DNA from: Absicoccus intestinalis
GTDB lineage: Bacteria; Bacillota_I; Bacilli_A; Erysipelotrichales; Erysipelotrichaceae
Direction of reading: 5' to 3'
Assembly (NCBI RefSeq): GCF_033971885.1
Contig: NZ_JALBUS010000010.1
Coordinates: 11,420-75,419 of the forward strand
DNA length: 64,000 nt
The position numbers were made by a program, and so were the translations under genes. This document shows, piece by piece, positions 16,164 to 24,171 of the stretch. Numbering within the stretch: the first letter of the stretch is position 1; every line of letters starts with the position of its first letter. The notes beneath the pieces were generated by a model. It did no database searches. It was not told the DNA's origin and saw only the letters and a program-made list of their open reading frames with translations.

Positions 16164-17375
16164 TTATCCTTGTTCTACCGAATCAACCATTTTCGTATAA
16201 CGTAAGTTTACATACAATCCCAATAATACGCCAATACCAGTGATCACGATATTCATGACCATGACTTGGCTCGGTGCCATTTTTGAAGCAGCCGTTAAGA
16301 TCGTATAGTTACATAAAGAAGAAGCAATCATGACCAATGCCGTTACAGTTCCTTTGATTTTTGGGAACAACATATTACATACCGAAGTCGCAATCTGAAG
16401 CAATCCACCAGCTCCAGCCCAACCAATAACAAAAGAACCAAGGATCATCAAGCTTTGTGTCTTACCAATCAACACAACGATCATAGTGATCAAGCAGATG
16501 GCAGGATACACCAAGATAAAACGAACATCTTTGATCTTACGTGTTAATAAGGCCGTCACGATCAAGGCAAGGATCGTACCAGCGGAATAATACGTTTGCA
16601 TGATGGAAGGATTGGCCCAACCCACATTTTCGACTGCAAAGTTTTGCGCACAATTTAACCATAACTGGAATGTACCCGTACAAGTGAAACCAATCAAGAT
16701 CATCGCAATGGATTCCAACGAGAAATGCGTATGTTTTAAACTTTCTACTAAGCCTTCCTTCTTGCCTTCGGCTTTTTGATCAGCATCTGGCAATGGGAAG
16801 ATCATTACTAGTACAAATAGAATAAGGTACGCAATACCACAAATCCAAAATAAACGATTATACGATGTCAATCCAGCAGCTGTTGTTGAAACTGTCACAC
16901 CTAAGAAGAAAGGCAACAACATTTGCGAAATCGCGATAAAGAATTTGATTCCCATTGTTGCGACACCTGGTGCCGAATAGAAGATTTCAGTAACAGCTGG
17001 ATAAATTCCTGTATCCAAGAAAGAGTTGGCAATACCACCAACAATGGCACAAATATACGCAATTTGATATCCACCATTTGGACCGGCATTAAACGCAAAA
17101 GCCAAACCAATCAAGTAAATCGCATAGGAAGCACTACCAATCGCAGTAGAAATACGACGTCCCAATTTATCCGATAATGGACCGGCAAATGGCAACGCGA
17201 TCAATCGTCCTAAACCAAGTGCTGCCGAAATAGCTGTAATGGCCATGGCTTCCACTTGCCATGAAGCCGCAAGTGCATCTTTGATCAATGCTTGTCCTAA
17301 AACAGAGCATCCCACACCATGGATAAAGTAATTCAAGTACATGATCAATGCACTAGGCAAATATTTTTTCTTCAT
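16164..17375 (-). CDS. MFS permease in the quinate/shikimate cluster
   Basis: The 403-residue protein has twelve predicted helices and the MFS A-motif GPLSDKLGRR after helix 2. It lies 5 bases upstream of aroD and 26 bases downstream of aroE1 in the same orientation, so it most probably carries a substrate or product of these enzymes, for instance shikimate or quinate in, or a reduced cyclitol acid out. The cluster therefore has two transport systems, TRAP and MFS. The direction and ligand are not visible from sequence. Confidence 0.85.
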   Translation of the reverse strand: MKKKYLPSALIMYLNYFIHGVGCSVLGQALIKDALAASWQVEAMAITAISAALGLGRLIALPFAGPLSDKLGRRISTAIGSASYAIYLIGLAFAFNAGPNGGYQIAYICAIVGGIANSFLDTGIYPAVTEIFYSAPGVATMGIKFFIAISQMLLPFFLGVTVSTTAAGLTSYNRLFWICGIAYLILFVLVMIFPLPDADQKAEGKKEGLVESLKHTHFSLESIAMILIGFTCTGTFQLWLNCAQNFAVENVGWANPSIMQTYYSAGTILALIVTALLTRKIKDVRFILVYPAICLITMIVVLIGKTQSLMILGSFVIGWAGAGGLLQIATSVCNMLFPKIKGTVTALVMIASSLCNYTILTAASKMAPSQVMVMNIVITGIGVLLGLYVNLRYTKMVDSVEQG

Positions 17376-17401
17376 TTATTTGTCTCCCTTTTTCTCTTTT
17401 A

Positions 17402-18277
17402 TTATTCGTATTTAATTCCTAAGACTTCTTTCATGTGTTCGATTGGCATATCATGACCCGTCCACATTTTGAAACCAGCAGCCCCTTGGAACAACATCAT
17501 GCCAAATCCATTCATTTTCTTGCATCCAACTTCTTCTGCCATTTCCAAGAATCTTGTTTTGGCTGGCGCATATACCGTATCCGTTACGATCAAATCAGGA
17601 CGTAGATACGAAGTATCTGGCAACCAAGTTTGTCCTTCCAATGGTTTCATTCCCATACCAGTTGCGTTTGCCAGTAAATAGGAATCGGCAATTTCACGAC
17701 GCAAGGCTTCTTTATCATCTAAATCAAACAATTGTGCATGACAGTTTGTCTTTTCATTGATTTTCTTTACTGTTGCTTGCGCATTTTCCCAGAATTTATC
17801 ATGACGATTAAAGATGGAAATTTCTTTTACACCATCCAATGCTGCTTGGATTTCAATGGCAGTAGCCGCACCACCAGCACCAGCAATCGTCATTTTCTTA
17901 CCAATGACATCGATATCATAGTCTTTCAAAGATTCCATATAACCAATTCCATCGGTGATATGTCCAGTCAATACACCATTATCATTTGTGATCGTATTGA
18001 CCGCTCCACATAATTCAGCAGCTGGTGATAATTTATCCAAATATTGTCCAACCACGGTTTTGTTTGGCATGGAAACATTGGAACCAACCATTTTCAATGC
18101 ACGCAATCCTTTGATGGCATCTTCCAAAGTGCTGTTATCTACTTCGAAAGCCAAATATGCATAATCAAGTCCTAAATATGCGAATGCTTCATTATGCATT
18201 GCAGGTGAACTTGAATGACGAATGGGATAAGCCATTAAACCAATCAATTCTGTGTGTCCTGTTAATCTTTCAGTCAT
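17402..18277 (-). CDS. Quinate/shikimate dehydrogenase, YdiB-like (copy 1)
   Basis: The 291-residue protein has the AroE fold with S22 and S24 (RHSSSP), catalytic K73 (SMPNK), N94 (GAVNT), D109 (HITDG) and the C-terminal glutamine in LFQGAAGFKMWTG. The usual NTD is ITD here. The coenzyme loop reads FNRHDKF, with an aspartate (D160) where NADP-specific AroE has a basic or threonine residue. In E. coli YdiB this position is also Asp and NAD is accepted, so NAD(H) use is likely. It is the first gene of the aroE1-MFS-aroD operon and has a Rex-like site just after its -10 box. Confidence 0.88.
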   Translation of the reverse strand: MTERLTGHTELIGLMAYPIRHSSSPAMHNEAFAYLGLDYAYLAFEVDNSTLEDAIKGLRALKMVGSNVSMPNKTVVGQYLDKLSPAAELCGAVNTITNDNGVLTGHITDGIGYMESLKDYDIDVIGKKMTIAGAGGAATAIEIQAALDGVKEISIFNRHDKFWENAQATVKKINEKTNCHAQLFDLDDKEALRREIADSYLLANATGMGMKPLEGQTWLPDTSYLRPDLIVTDTVYAPAKTRFLEMAEEVGCKKMNGFGMMLFQGAAGFKMWTGHDMPIEHMKEVLGIKYE

Positions 18278-18299
18278 TTTCTTTCTCCTTTTGTCTTAC

Positions 18300-18317
18300 A
18301 TGTTAAAAATTTAACAA
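18300..18317. promoter_or_regulatory. Rex-like redox operator 1
   Basis: The 18 bases match the clostridial Rex consensus TTGTTAANNNNTTAACAA at 13 of 14 fixed positions, with the first base A instead of T. The site begins 10 bases downstream of the aroE1 -10 box (minus-strand TATAAT at 18327-18332), so a bound protein would block transcription. Rex itself is not encoded in this window, so binding is inferred. Confidence 0.6.
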
Positions 18318-18326
18318 TTCATGGGT

Positions 18327-18332
18327 ATTATA
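18327..18332 (-). promoter_or_regulatory. -10 box of the aroE1-MFS-aroD operon
   Basis: The minus strand has a perfect TATAAT. The -35 region is poor (TTAGAA or TAGAAA at 17-18 bases), which leaves room for activation by the divergent LysR protein. The ATG at 18277 has AAAGGAGAAAG upstream. Confidence 0.55.
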
Positions 18333-18398
18333 ATCTAGCCATCTTTGCATTTCTAATATCATTTTTGTTGGAAATCAGTACATTCAATGTATTAATGA

Positions 18399-18407
18399 TG
18401 ATATAAT
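18399..18407 (+). promoter_or_regulatory. Extended -10 promoter of the LysR gene at 18.4 kb
   Basis: TGATATAAT is a perfect extended -10 element. It lies 19 bases before the GTG start, and the ribosome site AGGAG follows at about 18413. Confidence 0.55.
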
Positions 18408-18425
18408 TGTCGCAGGAGAAACATT

Positions 18426-19313
18426 GTGACATTAAATCAAATATTATATTTTCATCGTGCTGCTACATTGGAACACTTCAATTTGGCCGCTGAAAGTCTA
18501 CATATTTCGGAACCCTCCCTTTCGCGATCCATTTCTTCCTTGGAACAAGAACTAGGAACATCTTTATTTGAAAAGAAGGGTCGAAATGTCTCATTGACCA
18601 AAGCCGGGCGACTTTTTTTAGAGCAAGCCACCATTATCTTGAATGATATCAGTACCGCTCGTATGCGGATGCATGAATTTACTGAAAGTGGTGGACATGT
18701 CGTCATTGCGTATGTAGCACCACTGGCCCATTGGTTTTTACCTTCTTTGGTCAAACATTTCAAACAATCGGTGGATAATCGCAATATCCAATTTAATTTT
18801 TATGAAGGATATACCGATGAGAACATCAAAGGACTTCGTGAAAAAAAATATGATTTGGTGTTTGGTTCCAGTAAAGAAGATCAACCCGATGTCACTTTTA
18901 TTCCAATATTGAAACAAGAAATGGTTGTTTTATTGCCAAAAGATCATCCCATGGTCAATGAAAAATATCTTGATCATACGATCTTTTCAAAATATCCCGT
19001 CTTGTGCTACGATCCCAAAACAGGTTTAGGAAAAACAACCGTGAATTACTTCAAAGAATATAATGTCCATCCCAATATTACGAGTACCTTTCCAGATGAA
19101 GACAGTTTGGCTGCCTTTGTTGCGGATGGTTTTGGCATTGCCTTGGCCAGTGATTCGAAACCCATCTATCGGGATGATATCGTAATCAAACGATTGATCC
19201 CGGAAGAACAATTTATGCATACGATATATATGGCTTATTTAAAGCACGCGGTGCAAATGCCCGCGGTACGAAAAATGATCGAGTATGTCAAAACAAATGC
19301 AGGAGCAATGTGA
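18426..19313 (+). CDS. LysR-family regulator of the quinate/shikimate cluster
   Basis: The gene starts at a GTG with AGGAG nine bases upstream and encodes 295 residues. The N-terminal winged helix (FNLAAESLHISEPSLSRSISSLEQEL) is followed by the LysR effector domain from about residue 88. It sits between aroE1 (divergent) and the enoate reductase gene (same strand), the classical position for a pathway-specific activator whose inducer is a pathway compound. The two inverted repeats near these promoters fit Rex better than a LysR T-N11-A box, so control may be dual. Confidence 0.9.
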   Translation: MTLNQILYFHRAATLEHFNLAAESLHISEPSLSRSISSLEQELGTSLFEKKGRNVSLTKAGRLFLEQATIILNDISTARMRMHEFTESGGHVVIAYVAPLAHWFLPSLVKHFKQSVDNRNIQFNFYEGYTDENIKGLREKKYDLVFGSSKEDQPDVTFIPILKQEMVVLLPKDHPMVNEKYLDHTIFSKYPVLCYDPKTGLGKTTVNYFKEYNVHPNITSTFPDEDSLAAFVADGFGIALASDSKPIYRDDIVIKRLIPEEQFMHTIYMAYLKHAVQMPAVRKMIEYVKTNAGAM

Positions 19314-19407
19314 GATTGCTCTTTTTTAATAGTTTTTTTGTACTAATTTTGAACAAAATAAGAATTAGACATTCATTCCCCGGTTCTTTACACTTGTAGA
19401 TGGTTAA

Positions 19408-19425
19408 TTGTTAGTATTTTAACAA
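19408..19425. promoter_or_regulatory. Rex-like redox operator 2
   Basis: TTGTTAG-TATT-TTAACAA matches TTGTTAANNNNTTAACAA at 13 of 14 fixed positions. It overlaps the probable -10 region of the enoate reductase gene (TTTACA at 19388-19393, then TAGTAT after 18 bases) and lies 15 bases before the ATG. Together with the site at 18300 it shares the core TGTTA-N6-TAACA. Confidence 0.6.
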
Positions 19426-19440
19426 GCAAGGAGAGGAAAC

Positions 19441-21441
19441 ATGAAAAGTAAGTATTCACACATTTTTTCACCATTTACAGTACAACGCATGACCACGAAG
19501 AATCGTATTGTCATGACGCCAATGGGTACAAACTTTGGTGAACATAGTGGCGAAATGAGTTTTTTACACATTAATTATTATGAACAACGTGCCAAAGGAG
19601 GCGTTGGCCTTTTAACAGTCGAAAATGCCAGTGTCTATTCCCCACAAGGATCAAACGGAACGACCCAATTACGCATTGACCGCGATGAATTCATCCCTCG
19701 TTTATTCAATTTATGCGAGCGTGTGCATAAACATGGAGCATGCATCTCGATCCAATTAAATCATGCCGGTGCCAGTGCCATGTCATCCAGAACGGGAGAA
19801 CAACCTGTCTCTGCTTCTAATATTCCAAGCAAAGAAGGTGGCGAAATTCCTCGTCCATTGGAAAAAGATGAAATCTATATGATCGTTAAAAAATATGGAG
19901 AAGCTGCCAAGCGTGCCCAAATTGCTGGTTTTGATGCCGTAGAGATCCATGCTGGACACTCTTATTTATTGAGCCAATTCTTAAGTCCATTGACAAACAA
20001 GCGTACCGATGAATTTGGTGGCAGTGCGGAAAATCGAGCTCGATTTACTCGTTTAGTCATTGATGAAGTCCGCAACCAAGTGGGTCCTTTCTTCCCAATT
20101 TTTGTACGTATCAGTGCCGATGAATTCTTAGATGGTGGAAACACATTGGATGATTGTATCGATTACTTACAATATTTCGGTGACAATGTCGATGTGTATG
20201 ATGTATCGGCCGGCTTAAATGGTTCCATTCAATATCAATTGGATGCCAACTATATGCCTGATGGATGGCGTTCGTATATGGCACGTCGTGTCAAGGAAGC
20301 CTATGGCAAACCAGTTGTAACCGTTGGTAACATCCGTGATCCTCAAGTTGCTGAAGATATCTTAGCTCGTGGTGATGCCGACTTAATCGGTATGGGACGT
20401 GGTTTGATTGCCGATCCAGATTGGGTCAATAAAGTCGAATTCGGACATGAAGAAGACATTCGTAAATGTATTTCTTGTAACGTTGGTTGTGCCGGTCATC
20501 GAATTGGTTTAAATCAACCAATTCGTTGTACTGTCAATCCAGCTGTCAATAGTGGTGCCGATTATTATAAACAAAAAGTCAATAAACCATGCAACGTAGT
20601 TGTTGTTGGTGGTGGAACGGCTGGTTTAGAAGCCGCTTGCACTGCCGCAGAAGTCGGTTGTACAACTTTCTTGCTGGAAAAGAGCAATCAATTGGGTGGT
20701 CTTGCATCGATCATTTCCAACATTCCGGATAAAACTAGAATGAAAGACTTCCCTAAATACTTGATCCATCGTGCTTCCAAACTACATAATTTATTCATCT
20801 TTAAGAATACGGAAGCAACGGTTGATTTGGTCAAGAGCTTAAATCCCGACATCATTGTCAATGCGACAGGTTCCACGCCAACCTTGCCACCAATTACCGG
20901 TCTTCATGATTTAGTCGATAAAGAAGGTACACGTGTAGCTACTGTATTAAAGATGATCGAACGAATGGATACCTATCCAGAAGATATGAAAGGTCAAAAA
21001 GTCGCTGTCGTTGGTGGTGGTGCTGTCGGACTTGATGTGATGGAATACTTCACTGAAAAAGGAGCCGCTGTCACAATGATCGAGATGTTACCAATCATCG
21101 GTAATGGTTTAGATCCTGTCACAAAATGTGATACCCAAACCAAAATGAAGAAATACAATGTGAGACAAATGACAAAGACCGCTCTTCAAGAAGTACACAA
21201 TGATAAATTTGTGGTAAAGAATCCAGAAGGTGAAATTGAAGATGTACCATTCGATTATGGCTTCATTTGTTTAGGTATGCGTGCAAGCACTCCAGTTTTA
21301 AAAGACTTAGAAGAAGCATATGCCGATACCAATGTGGAAGTTTATAATATTGGTGATAGTAAACGTGCTCGTCGTATCATTGAAGGTACGACCGAAGGAC
21401 GTAACGTGATCGAAGTATTAAAACGTCACGATTTTATGTAA
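19441..21441 (+). CDS. 2-enoate reductase-like flavoenzyme (old yellow enzyme + FeS + FAD/NADH domains)
   Basis: The 666-residue protein has the three-part layout of clostridial 2-enoate reductase, BaiCD/BaiH and dienoyl-CoA reductase. An FMN barrel (residues 1-335) carries QLNHAG and the HAGHSYLLSQFLSPLTNKRTDEFGG region. A [4Fe-4S] segment at about 341-362 follows the pattern C-x2-C-x3-C-x12-C. Two Rossmann folds have GGGTAGLEAA near 388 and GGGAVGLD near 523. Such enzymes use NADH to saturate a C=C conjugated to a carboxyl or carbonyl group. The neighbours aroD and aroE handle shikimate and 3-dehydroshikimate, both ring 2-enoates, making them candidate substrates. The family is firm and the substrate is inferred. 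AAGGAGAGG precedes the start. Confidence 0.9.
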   Translation: MKSKYSHIFSPFTVQRMTTKNRIVMTPMGTNFGEHSGEMSFLHINYYEQRAKGGVGLLTVENASVYSPQGSNGTTQLRIDRDEFIPRLFNLCERVHKHGACISIQLNHAGASAMSSRTGEQPVSASNIPSKEGGEIPRPLEKDEIYMIVKKYGEAAKRAQIAGFDAVEIHAGHSYLLSQFLSPLTNKRTDEFGGSAENRARFTRLVIDEVRNQVGPFFPIFVRISADEFLDGGNTLDDCIDYLQYFGDNVDVYDVSAGLNGSIQYQLDANYMPDGWRSYMARRVKEAYGKPVVTVGNIRDPQVAEDILARGDADLIGMGRGLIADPDWVNKVEFGHEEDIRKCISCNVGCAGHRIGLNQPIRCTVNPAVNSGADYYKQKVNKPCNVVVVGGGTAGLEAACTAAEVGCTTFLLEKSNQLGGLASIISNIPDKTRMKDFPKYLIHRASKLHNLFIFKNTEATVDLVKSLNPDIIVNATGSTPTLPPITGLHDLVDKEGTRVATVLKMIERMDTYPEDMKGQKVAVVGGGAVGLDVMEYFTEKGAAVTMIEMLPIIGNGLDPVTKCDTQTKMKKYNVRQMTKTALQEVHNDKFVVKNPEGEIEDVPFDYGFICLGMRASTPVLKDLEEAYADTNVEVYNIGDSKRARRIIEGTTEGRNVIEVLKRHDFM

Positions 21442-21446
21442 AAAAA

Positions 21447-21481
21447 GAAAATGGATCATATCTTTGATATGATCCATTTTT
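21447..21481. terminator. Bidirectional terminator between the enoate reductase gene and aroE2
   Basis: ATGGATCATATC and GATATGATCCAT form a perfect 12-bp stem with a TTT loop, extended by A and T runs on the two sides. It ends both convergent genes. Confidence 0.93.
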
Positions 21482-21482
21482 T

Positions 21483-22358
21483 TTATTCCGCAAAGAATTT
21501 TTCTTTCACTTCTTCAACTGGCATGTCCATTCCTGTATACAGCTTGAAAGCCGCTACACCTTGCCACAGCAACATGCCTTTACCACCAACGGTTTGACAA
21601 CCATGAGCTTTGGCATCCTTTAATAATTTGGTTTCTACTGGATTGTATACCGTATCCGCTACAACCAAACCTTCATGGAAAACCGACATATCATCAACCA
21701 CGGACTTATCATCCATTGGTTTCATACCAACGATCGTGGCATTCACCAAGATATCACTATCTAAGATTTCCTTCTTAAAAGCTTCCTTATCCGCCAAATC
21801 GATCACATTCACTTTACATGCAGGAACCGCATCCATGATCTTTTTCGCTGTTTCTTCAATACGTGGGAAGAAAGCATCCTTAATATTGAAAATGGAAATT
21901 TCACGAGCACCATCCAAGGCTAACTGTACCTCAATGGCTGTGGCTGCTCCACCACCACCCACAATGGTGATTTTCTTATCTTTCACTTCGACACCATGAT
22001 CACGTAAATTATTATTGAAACCCTCCCCATCGGTAATATGACCAACCAATTTACCATCTTCATTGACAATCGTATTGACCGCGCCAATAATCTTGGCGGC
22101 TGGGGAAAGTTCATCTACATTCTGGGCTGCCGCAATTTTATCTGGCATCGTGACGTTGCATCCACGCATATGGAAAGTCCGCATGGCTTGTAAAGCATCG
22201 GGTACTTGATCTTCTTTGATATCGAAGGCAACATAGACATAATCCAATCCCAATCGTTCAAAACTGTAATTATACATAGCTGGTGACCCCGAATGGCCGA
22301 CCGGCGATCCAATTAAAGCTAATAATCCTGTTTTTCCTGAAATTCTGTCTGTTGTCAT
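21483..22358 (-). CDS. Quinate/shikimate dehydrogenase, YdiB-like (copy 2)
   Basis: This 291-residue paralogue of the 17.4 kb gene has S23 and S25 (GHSGSP), K74 (TMPDK), N95 (GAVNT), D110 (HITDG) and Q in LWQGVAAFKLYTG. Its coenzyme loop is FNIKDAF: the arginine common in AroE is replaced and D161 is present, again suggesting NAD rather than NADP. The two copies differ enough to have distinct substrates, for example one for quinate and one for shikimate or a reduced product. It is monocistronic and convergent with the enoate reductase gene. No Rex-like site is seen in its 100-base upstream gap. Confidence 0.87.
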   Translation of the reverse strand: MTTDRISGKTGLLALIGSPVGHSGSPAMYNYSFERLGLDYVYVAFDIKEDQVPDALQAMRTFHMRGCNVTMPDKIAAAQNVDELSPAAKIIGAVNTIVNEDGKLVGHITDGEGFNNNLRDHGVEVKDKKITIVGGGGAATAIEVQLALDGAREISIFNIKDAFFPRIEETAKKIMDAVPACKVNVIDLADKEAFKKEILDSDILVNATIVGMKPMDDKSVVDDMSVFHEGLVVADTVYNPVETKLLKDAKAHGCQTVGGKGMLLWQGVAAFKLYTGMDMPVEEVKEKFFAE

Positions 22359-22458
22359 AAACGTCTCCTTTTATTATGTAGGTACATCATATCAAATAGA
22401 GAATTCGATTTCCATTGATTTTGAAAATATTTTCATTTTTGTTTTCAGTTTTGTTACA

Positions 22459-22863
22459 TTATCGCGTGTGCAACGAAGCCAAAAAGGCCAAGTAACAACC
22501 AAAATCGCCACAACGTTTACGGAAATACTTTCCATCTTTTTCGTAACCAATACGATCTCGCCATGCACAACGATATCCCATCGAACGAAGATAATTCGCT
22601 AATTCATCCAATTCATAGATCACCTTATTGTGTTTTTTGGTTCGCTCATCATTCATCGCATGATTCTCTTCCTTAGTCTGTATCGCCCATTTGGTACGAA
22701 TATCCATATATGAGATACCGGCACGCAATAAACGATGATAATATTCAAGTGCAATCAGATCCTGACCAATCTCCATGATCATTTGATCATGAATTTGTGC
22801 CACATCATCAATAGTAAAAGCTTCTGGTTTTGTTTCATACGTACGAATTGTAAAAATCTCCAT
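22459..22863 (-). CDS. Conserved-looking protein of unknown function
   Basis: I do not recognise this protein. I use the ATG at 22863 (MEIFTIRTY), preceded by GGGTGA; a GTG three codons earlier is possible. The 134 residues look soluble and mainly helical, with many charged residues (TKEENHAMNDERTKKHNKVIYELDELANYLRSMGYR) and four cysteines, three of them in the last third. There is no signal peptide or membrane segment. It lies alone downstream of the terminator of the MetE-like gene, with its own upstream TATAAT-like sequence in that gap. Confidence 0.6.
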   Translation of the reverse strand: MEIFTIRTYETKPEAFTIDDVAQIHDQMIMEIGQDLIALEYYHRLLRAGISYMDIRTKWAIQTKEENHAMNDERTKKHNKVIYELDELANYLRSMGYRCAWRDRIGYEKDGKYFRKRCGDFGCYLAFLASLHTR

Positions 22864-22906
22864 GTAAATCACCCATACTTATTATAGTCCTTTTCTTAAA
22901 TAAATT

Positions 22907-22930
22907 AAAAAAACTGCTGATATCAGCAGT
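22907..22930 (-). terminator. Terminator of the MetE-like gene
   Basis: ACTGCTGATATCAGCAGT is an 18-base perfect palindrome, followed on the minus strand by a run of T residues. The stop codon of the gene lies inside the hairpin. Confidence 0.8.
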
Positions 22931-24044
22931 CTTTCCAAACCTCTTCGGCAATTGTTTTGATCAAGCTCAATTTTTTCCATTGATCCTCATCCGTAATTTT
23001 ATTTCCCTCTTCCGTCGAAGAGAAACCACATTGTGTAGATAAACACAATTGATCCAATGGTACATAGGTTGTTGCTTCCTGAATACGTGCTTTCACAGCT
23101 TCGGGATCTTCCAATTGTGCAAATTTCGAAGTAACCAATCCCAAGACGACTTTTTGATCTTGGATAAAGGATAATGGTCGAAAATCACCCGAACGATCTG
23201 AATCATATTCTAAGAAGAAACCATCCACATGACAGTTCTTAAATAGAATATCTGTGACTGGTTCATAACCTCCACTTGAGAACCAAGTAGAACGGAAATT
23301 ACCACGACAAATATGCATCGTGATCGTCATATCATCTGGCTTGGCATCGATGATCTGATTGATCATCTTAACATATTTCCGACCTACTTCATCCACATTG
23401 ATTCCTTTTTGGGCATAATTCTTTCGTTTGGAAGCATCACAGAATTCACCCCAAGACGTATCATCCAATTGTAAGTAACGACAACCTAAATCATAAAACG
23501 CATGAACCGCTTTGATGTACGCTTTCGCAATATCATCCAATAATACATCTTCATTATCTTTATATCGATCGATTGGTTGATACGTATCACTGGAACGTAC
23601 ACACGCAATCAAATGCAACATGCTTGGTGAAGGAATGGTTTGTTTCAGATCCACATCACCGGCAATGGATTTTAAATACGCAAAGTGAGATAAGAAAGGA
23701 TGGTCTTCAGGAAAATCTACTTGATCCGTAAACGTTAAAGTGGCTCCTTTTGGCTTATCTCCCTTGAATTCAACCGACCAATTGGTTTGATCCACATGTT
23801 GAACGCCATCTAATTCTTCCAAGAAATCCAAATGCCACATTCTCCGGCGAAATTCGCCATCGGTCACTGCTTTTAAACCAACGGCCTTTTCTTTTTCGAC
23901 CAATTCTTTGATGGCCTTATCTTCAACCGTTGTTAATTCTGCCTTAGAAATAGCTCCCTTGGCATATTGAGCGCGCGCTTCTTTTAAGTAGGCCGGGCGC
24001 AAAAAACTACCTACGATATCATAACGATATGGTCTTTGACTCAT
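22923..24044 (-). CDS. Cobalamin-independent methionine synthase-like protein (MetE C-terminal domain only)
   Basis: The 373-residue protein is one MetE catalytic barrel without the N-terminal half of full MetE (about 750 residues), like B. subtilis YxjG/YxjH. The zinc ligands are visible: H and C in MHICRGN, E in FFLEYDSDRSG and C in STQCGFSS. The N-terminus shows FLRPAYLKEAR and DGEFRRRMWHLDFLE. Short MetE-like proteins transfer methyl groups to homocysteine from donors that are often not the triglutamate folate. It is monocistronic between two terminators. No SAM or T-box leader precedes it, only the inverted repeat at 24122-24136. Confidence 0.88.
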   Translation of the reverse strand: MSQRPYRYDIVGSFLRPAYLKEARAQYAKGAISKAELTTVEDKAIKELVEKEKAVGLKAVTDGEFRRRMWHLDFLEELDGVQHVDQTNWSVEFKGDKPKGATLTFTDQVDFPEDHPFLSHFAYLKSIAGDVDLKQTIPSPSMLHLIACVRSSDTYQPIDRYKDNEDVLLDDIAKAYIKAVHAFYDLGCRYLQLDDTSWGEFCDASKRKNYAQKGINVDEVGRKYVKMINQIIDAKPDDMTITMHICRGNFRSTWFSSGGYEPVTDILFKNCHVDGFFLEYDSDRSGDFRPLSFIQDQKVVLGLVTSKFAQLEDPEAVKARIQEATTYVPLDQLCLSTQCGFSSTEEGNKITDEDQWKKLSLIKTIAEEVWKDC

Positions 24045-24121
24045 ACTTCATTCTCCTTTTCAGTATCTTTACTTTACCGCAAAAGGAGTTATTTTAATAA
24101 TAGTTAATAATTAGTTCATTC

Positions 24122-24136
24122 ATAGTTTTAAACTAT
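24122..24136. repeat. Inverted repeat upstream of the MetE-like gene
   Basis: ATAGTTT and AAACTAT are perfect arms around one central base, about 80 bases upstream of the ATG at 24044. It may be an operator for that gene; the protein is unknown. Confidence 0.4.
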
Positions 24137-24151
24137 AACACATACAAAAAG

Positions 24152-24171
24152 AAAGAGCCTAACAGCCCTTT
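24152..24171 (-). terminator. Terminator of the dps-ahpC-glutaredoxin operon
   Basis: On the minus strand AAAGGGC and GCTCTTT pair with one G-U, around a 6-base loop, followed by CTTTTTG. The glutaredoxin stop codon falls inside it. Confidence 0.7.

Noticed and set aside
21483..22358. aroE2 as the ordinary biosynthetic shikimate dehydrogenase
   Set aside because: Cannot be excluded, but the NAD-type loop, ITD motif and catabolic-looking neighbours fit YdiB better; no gene symbol was assigned.
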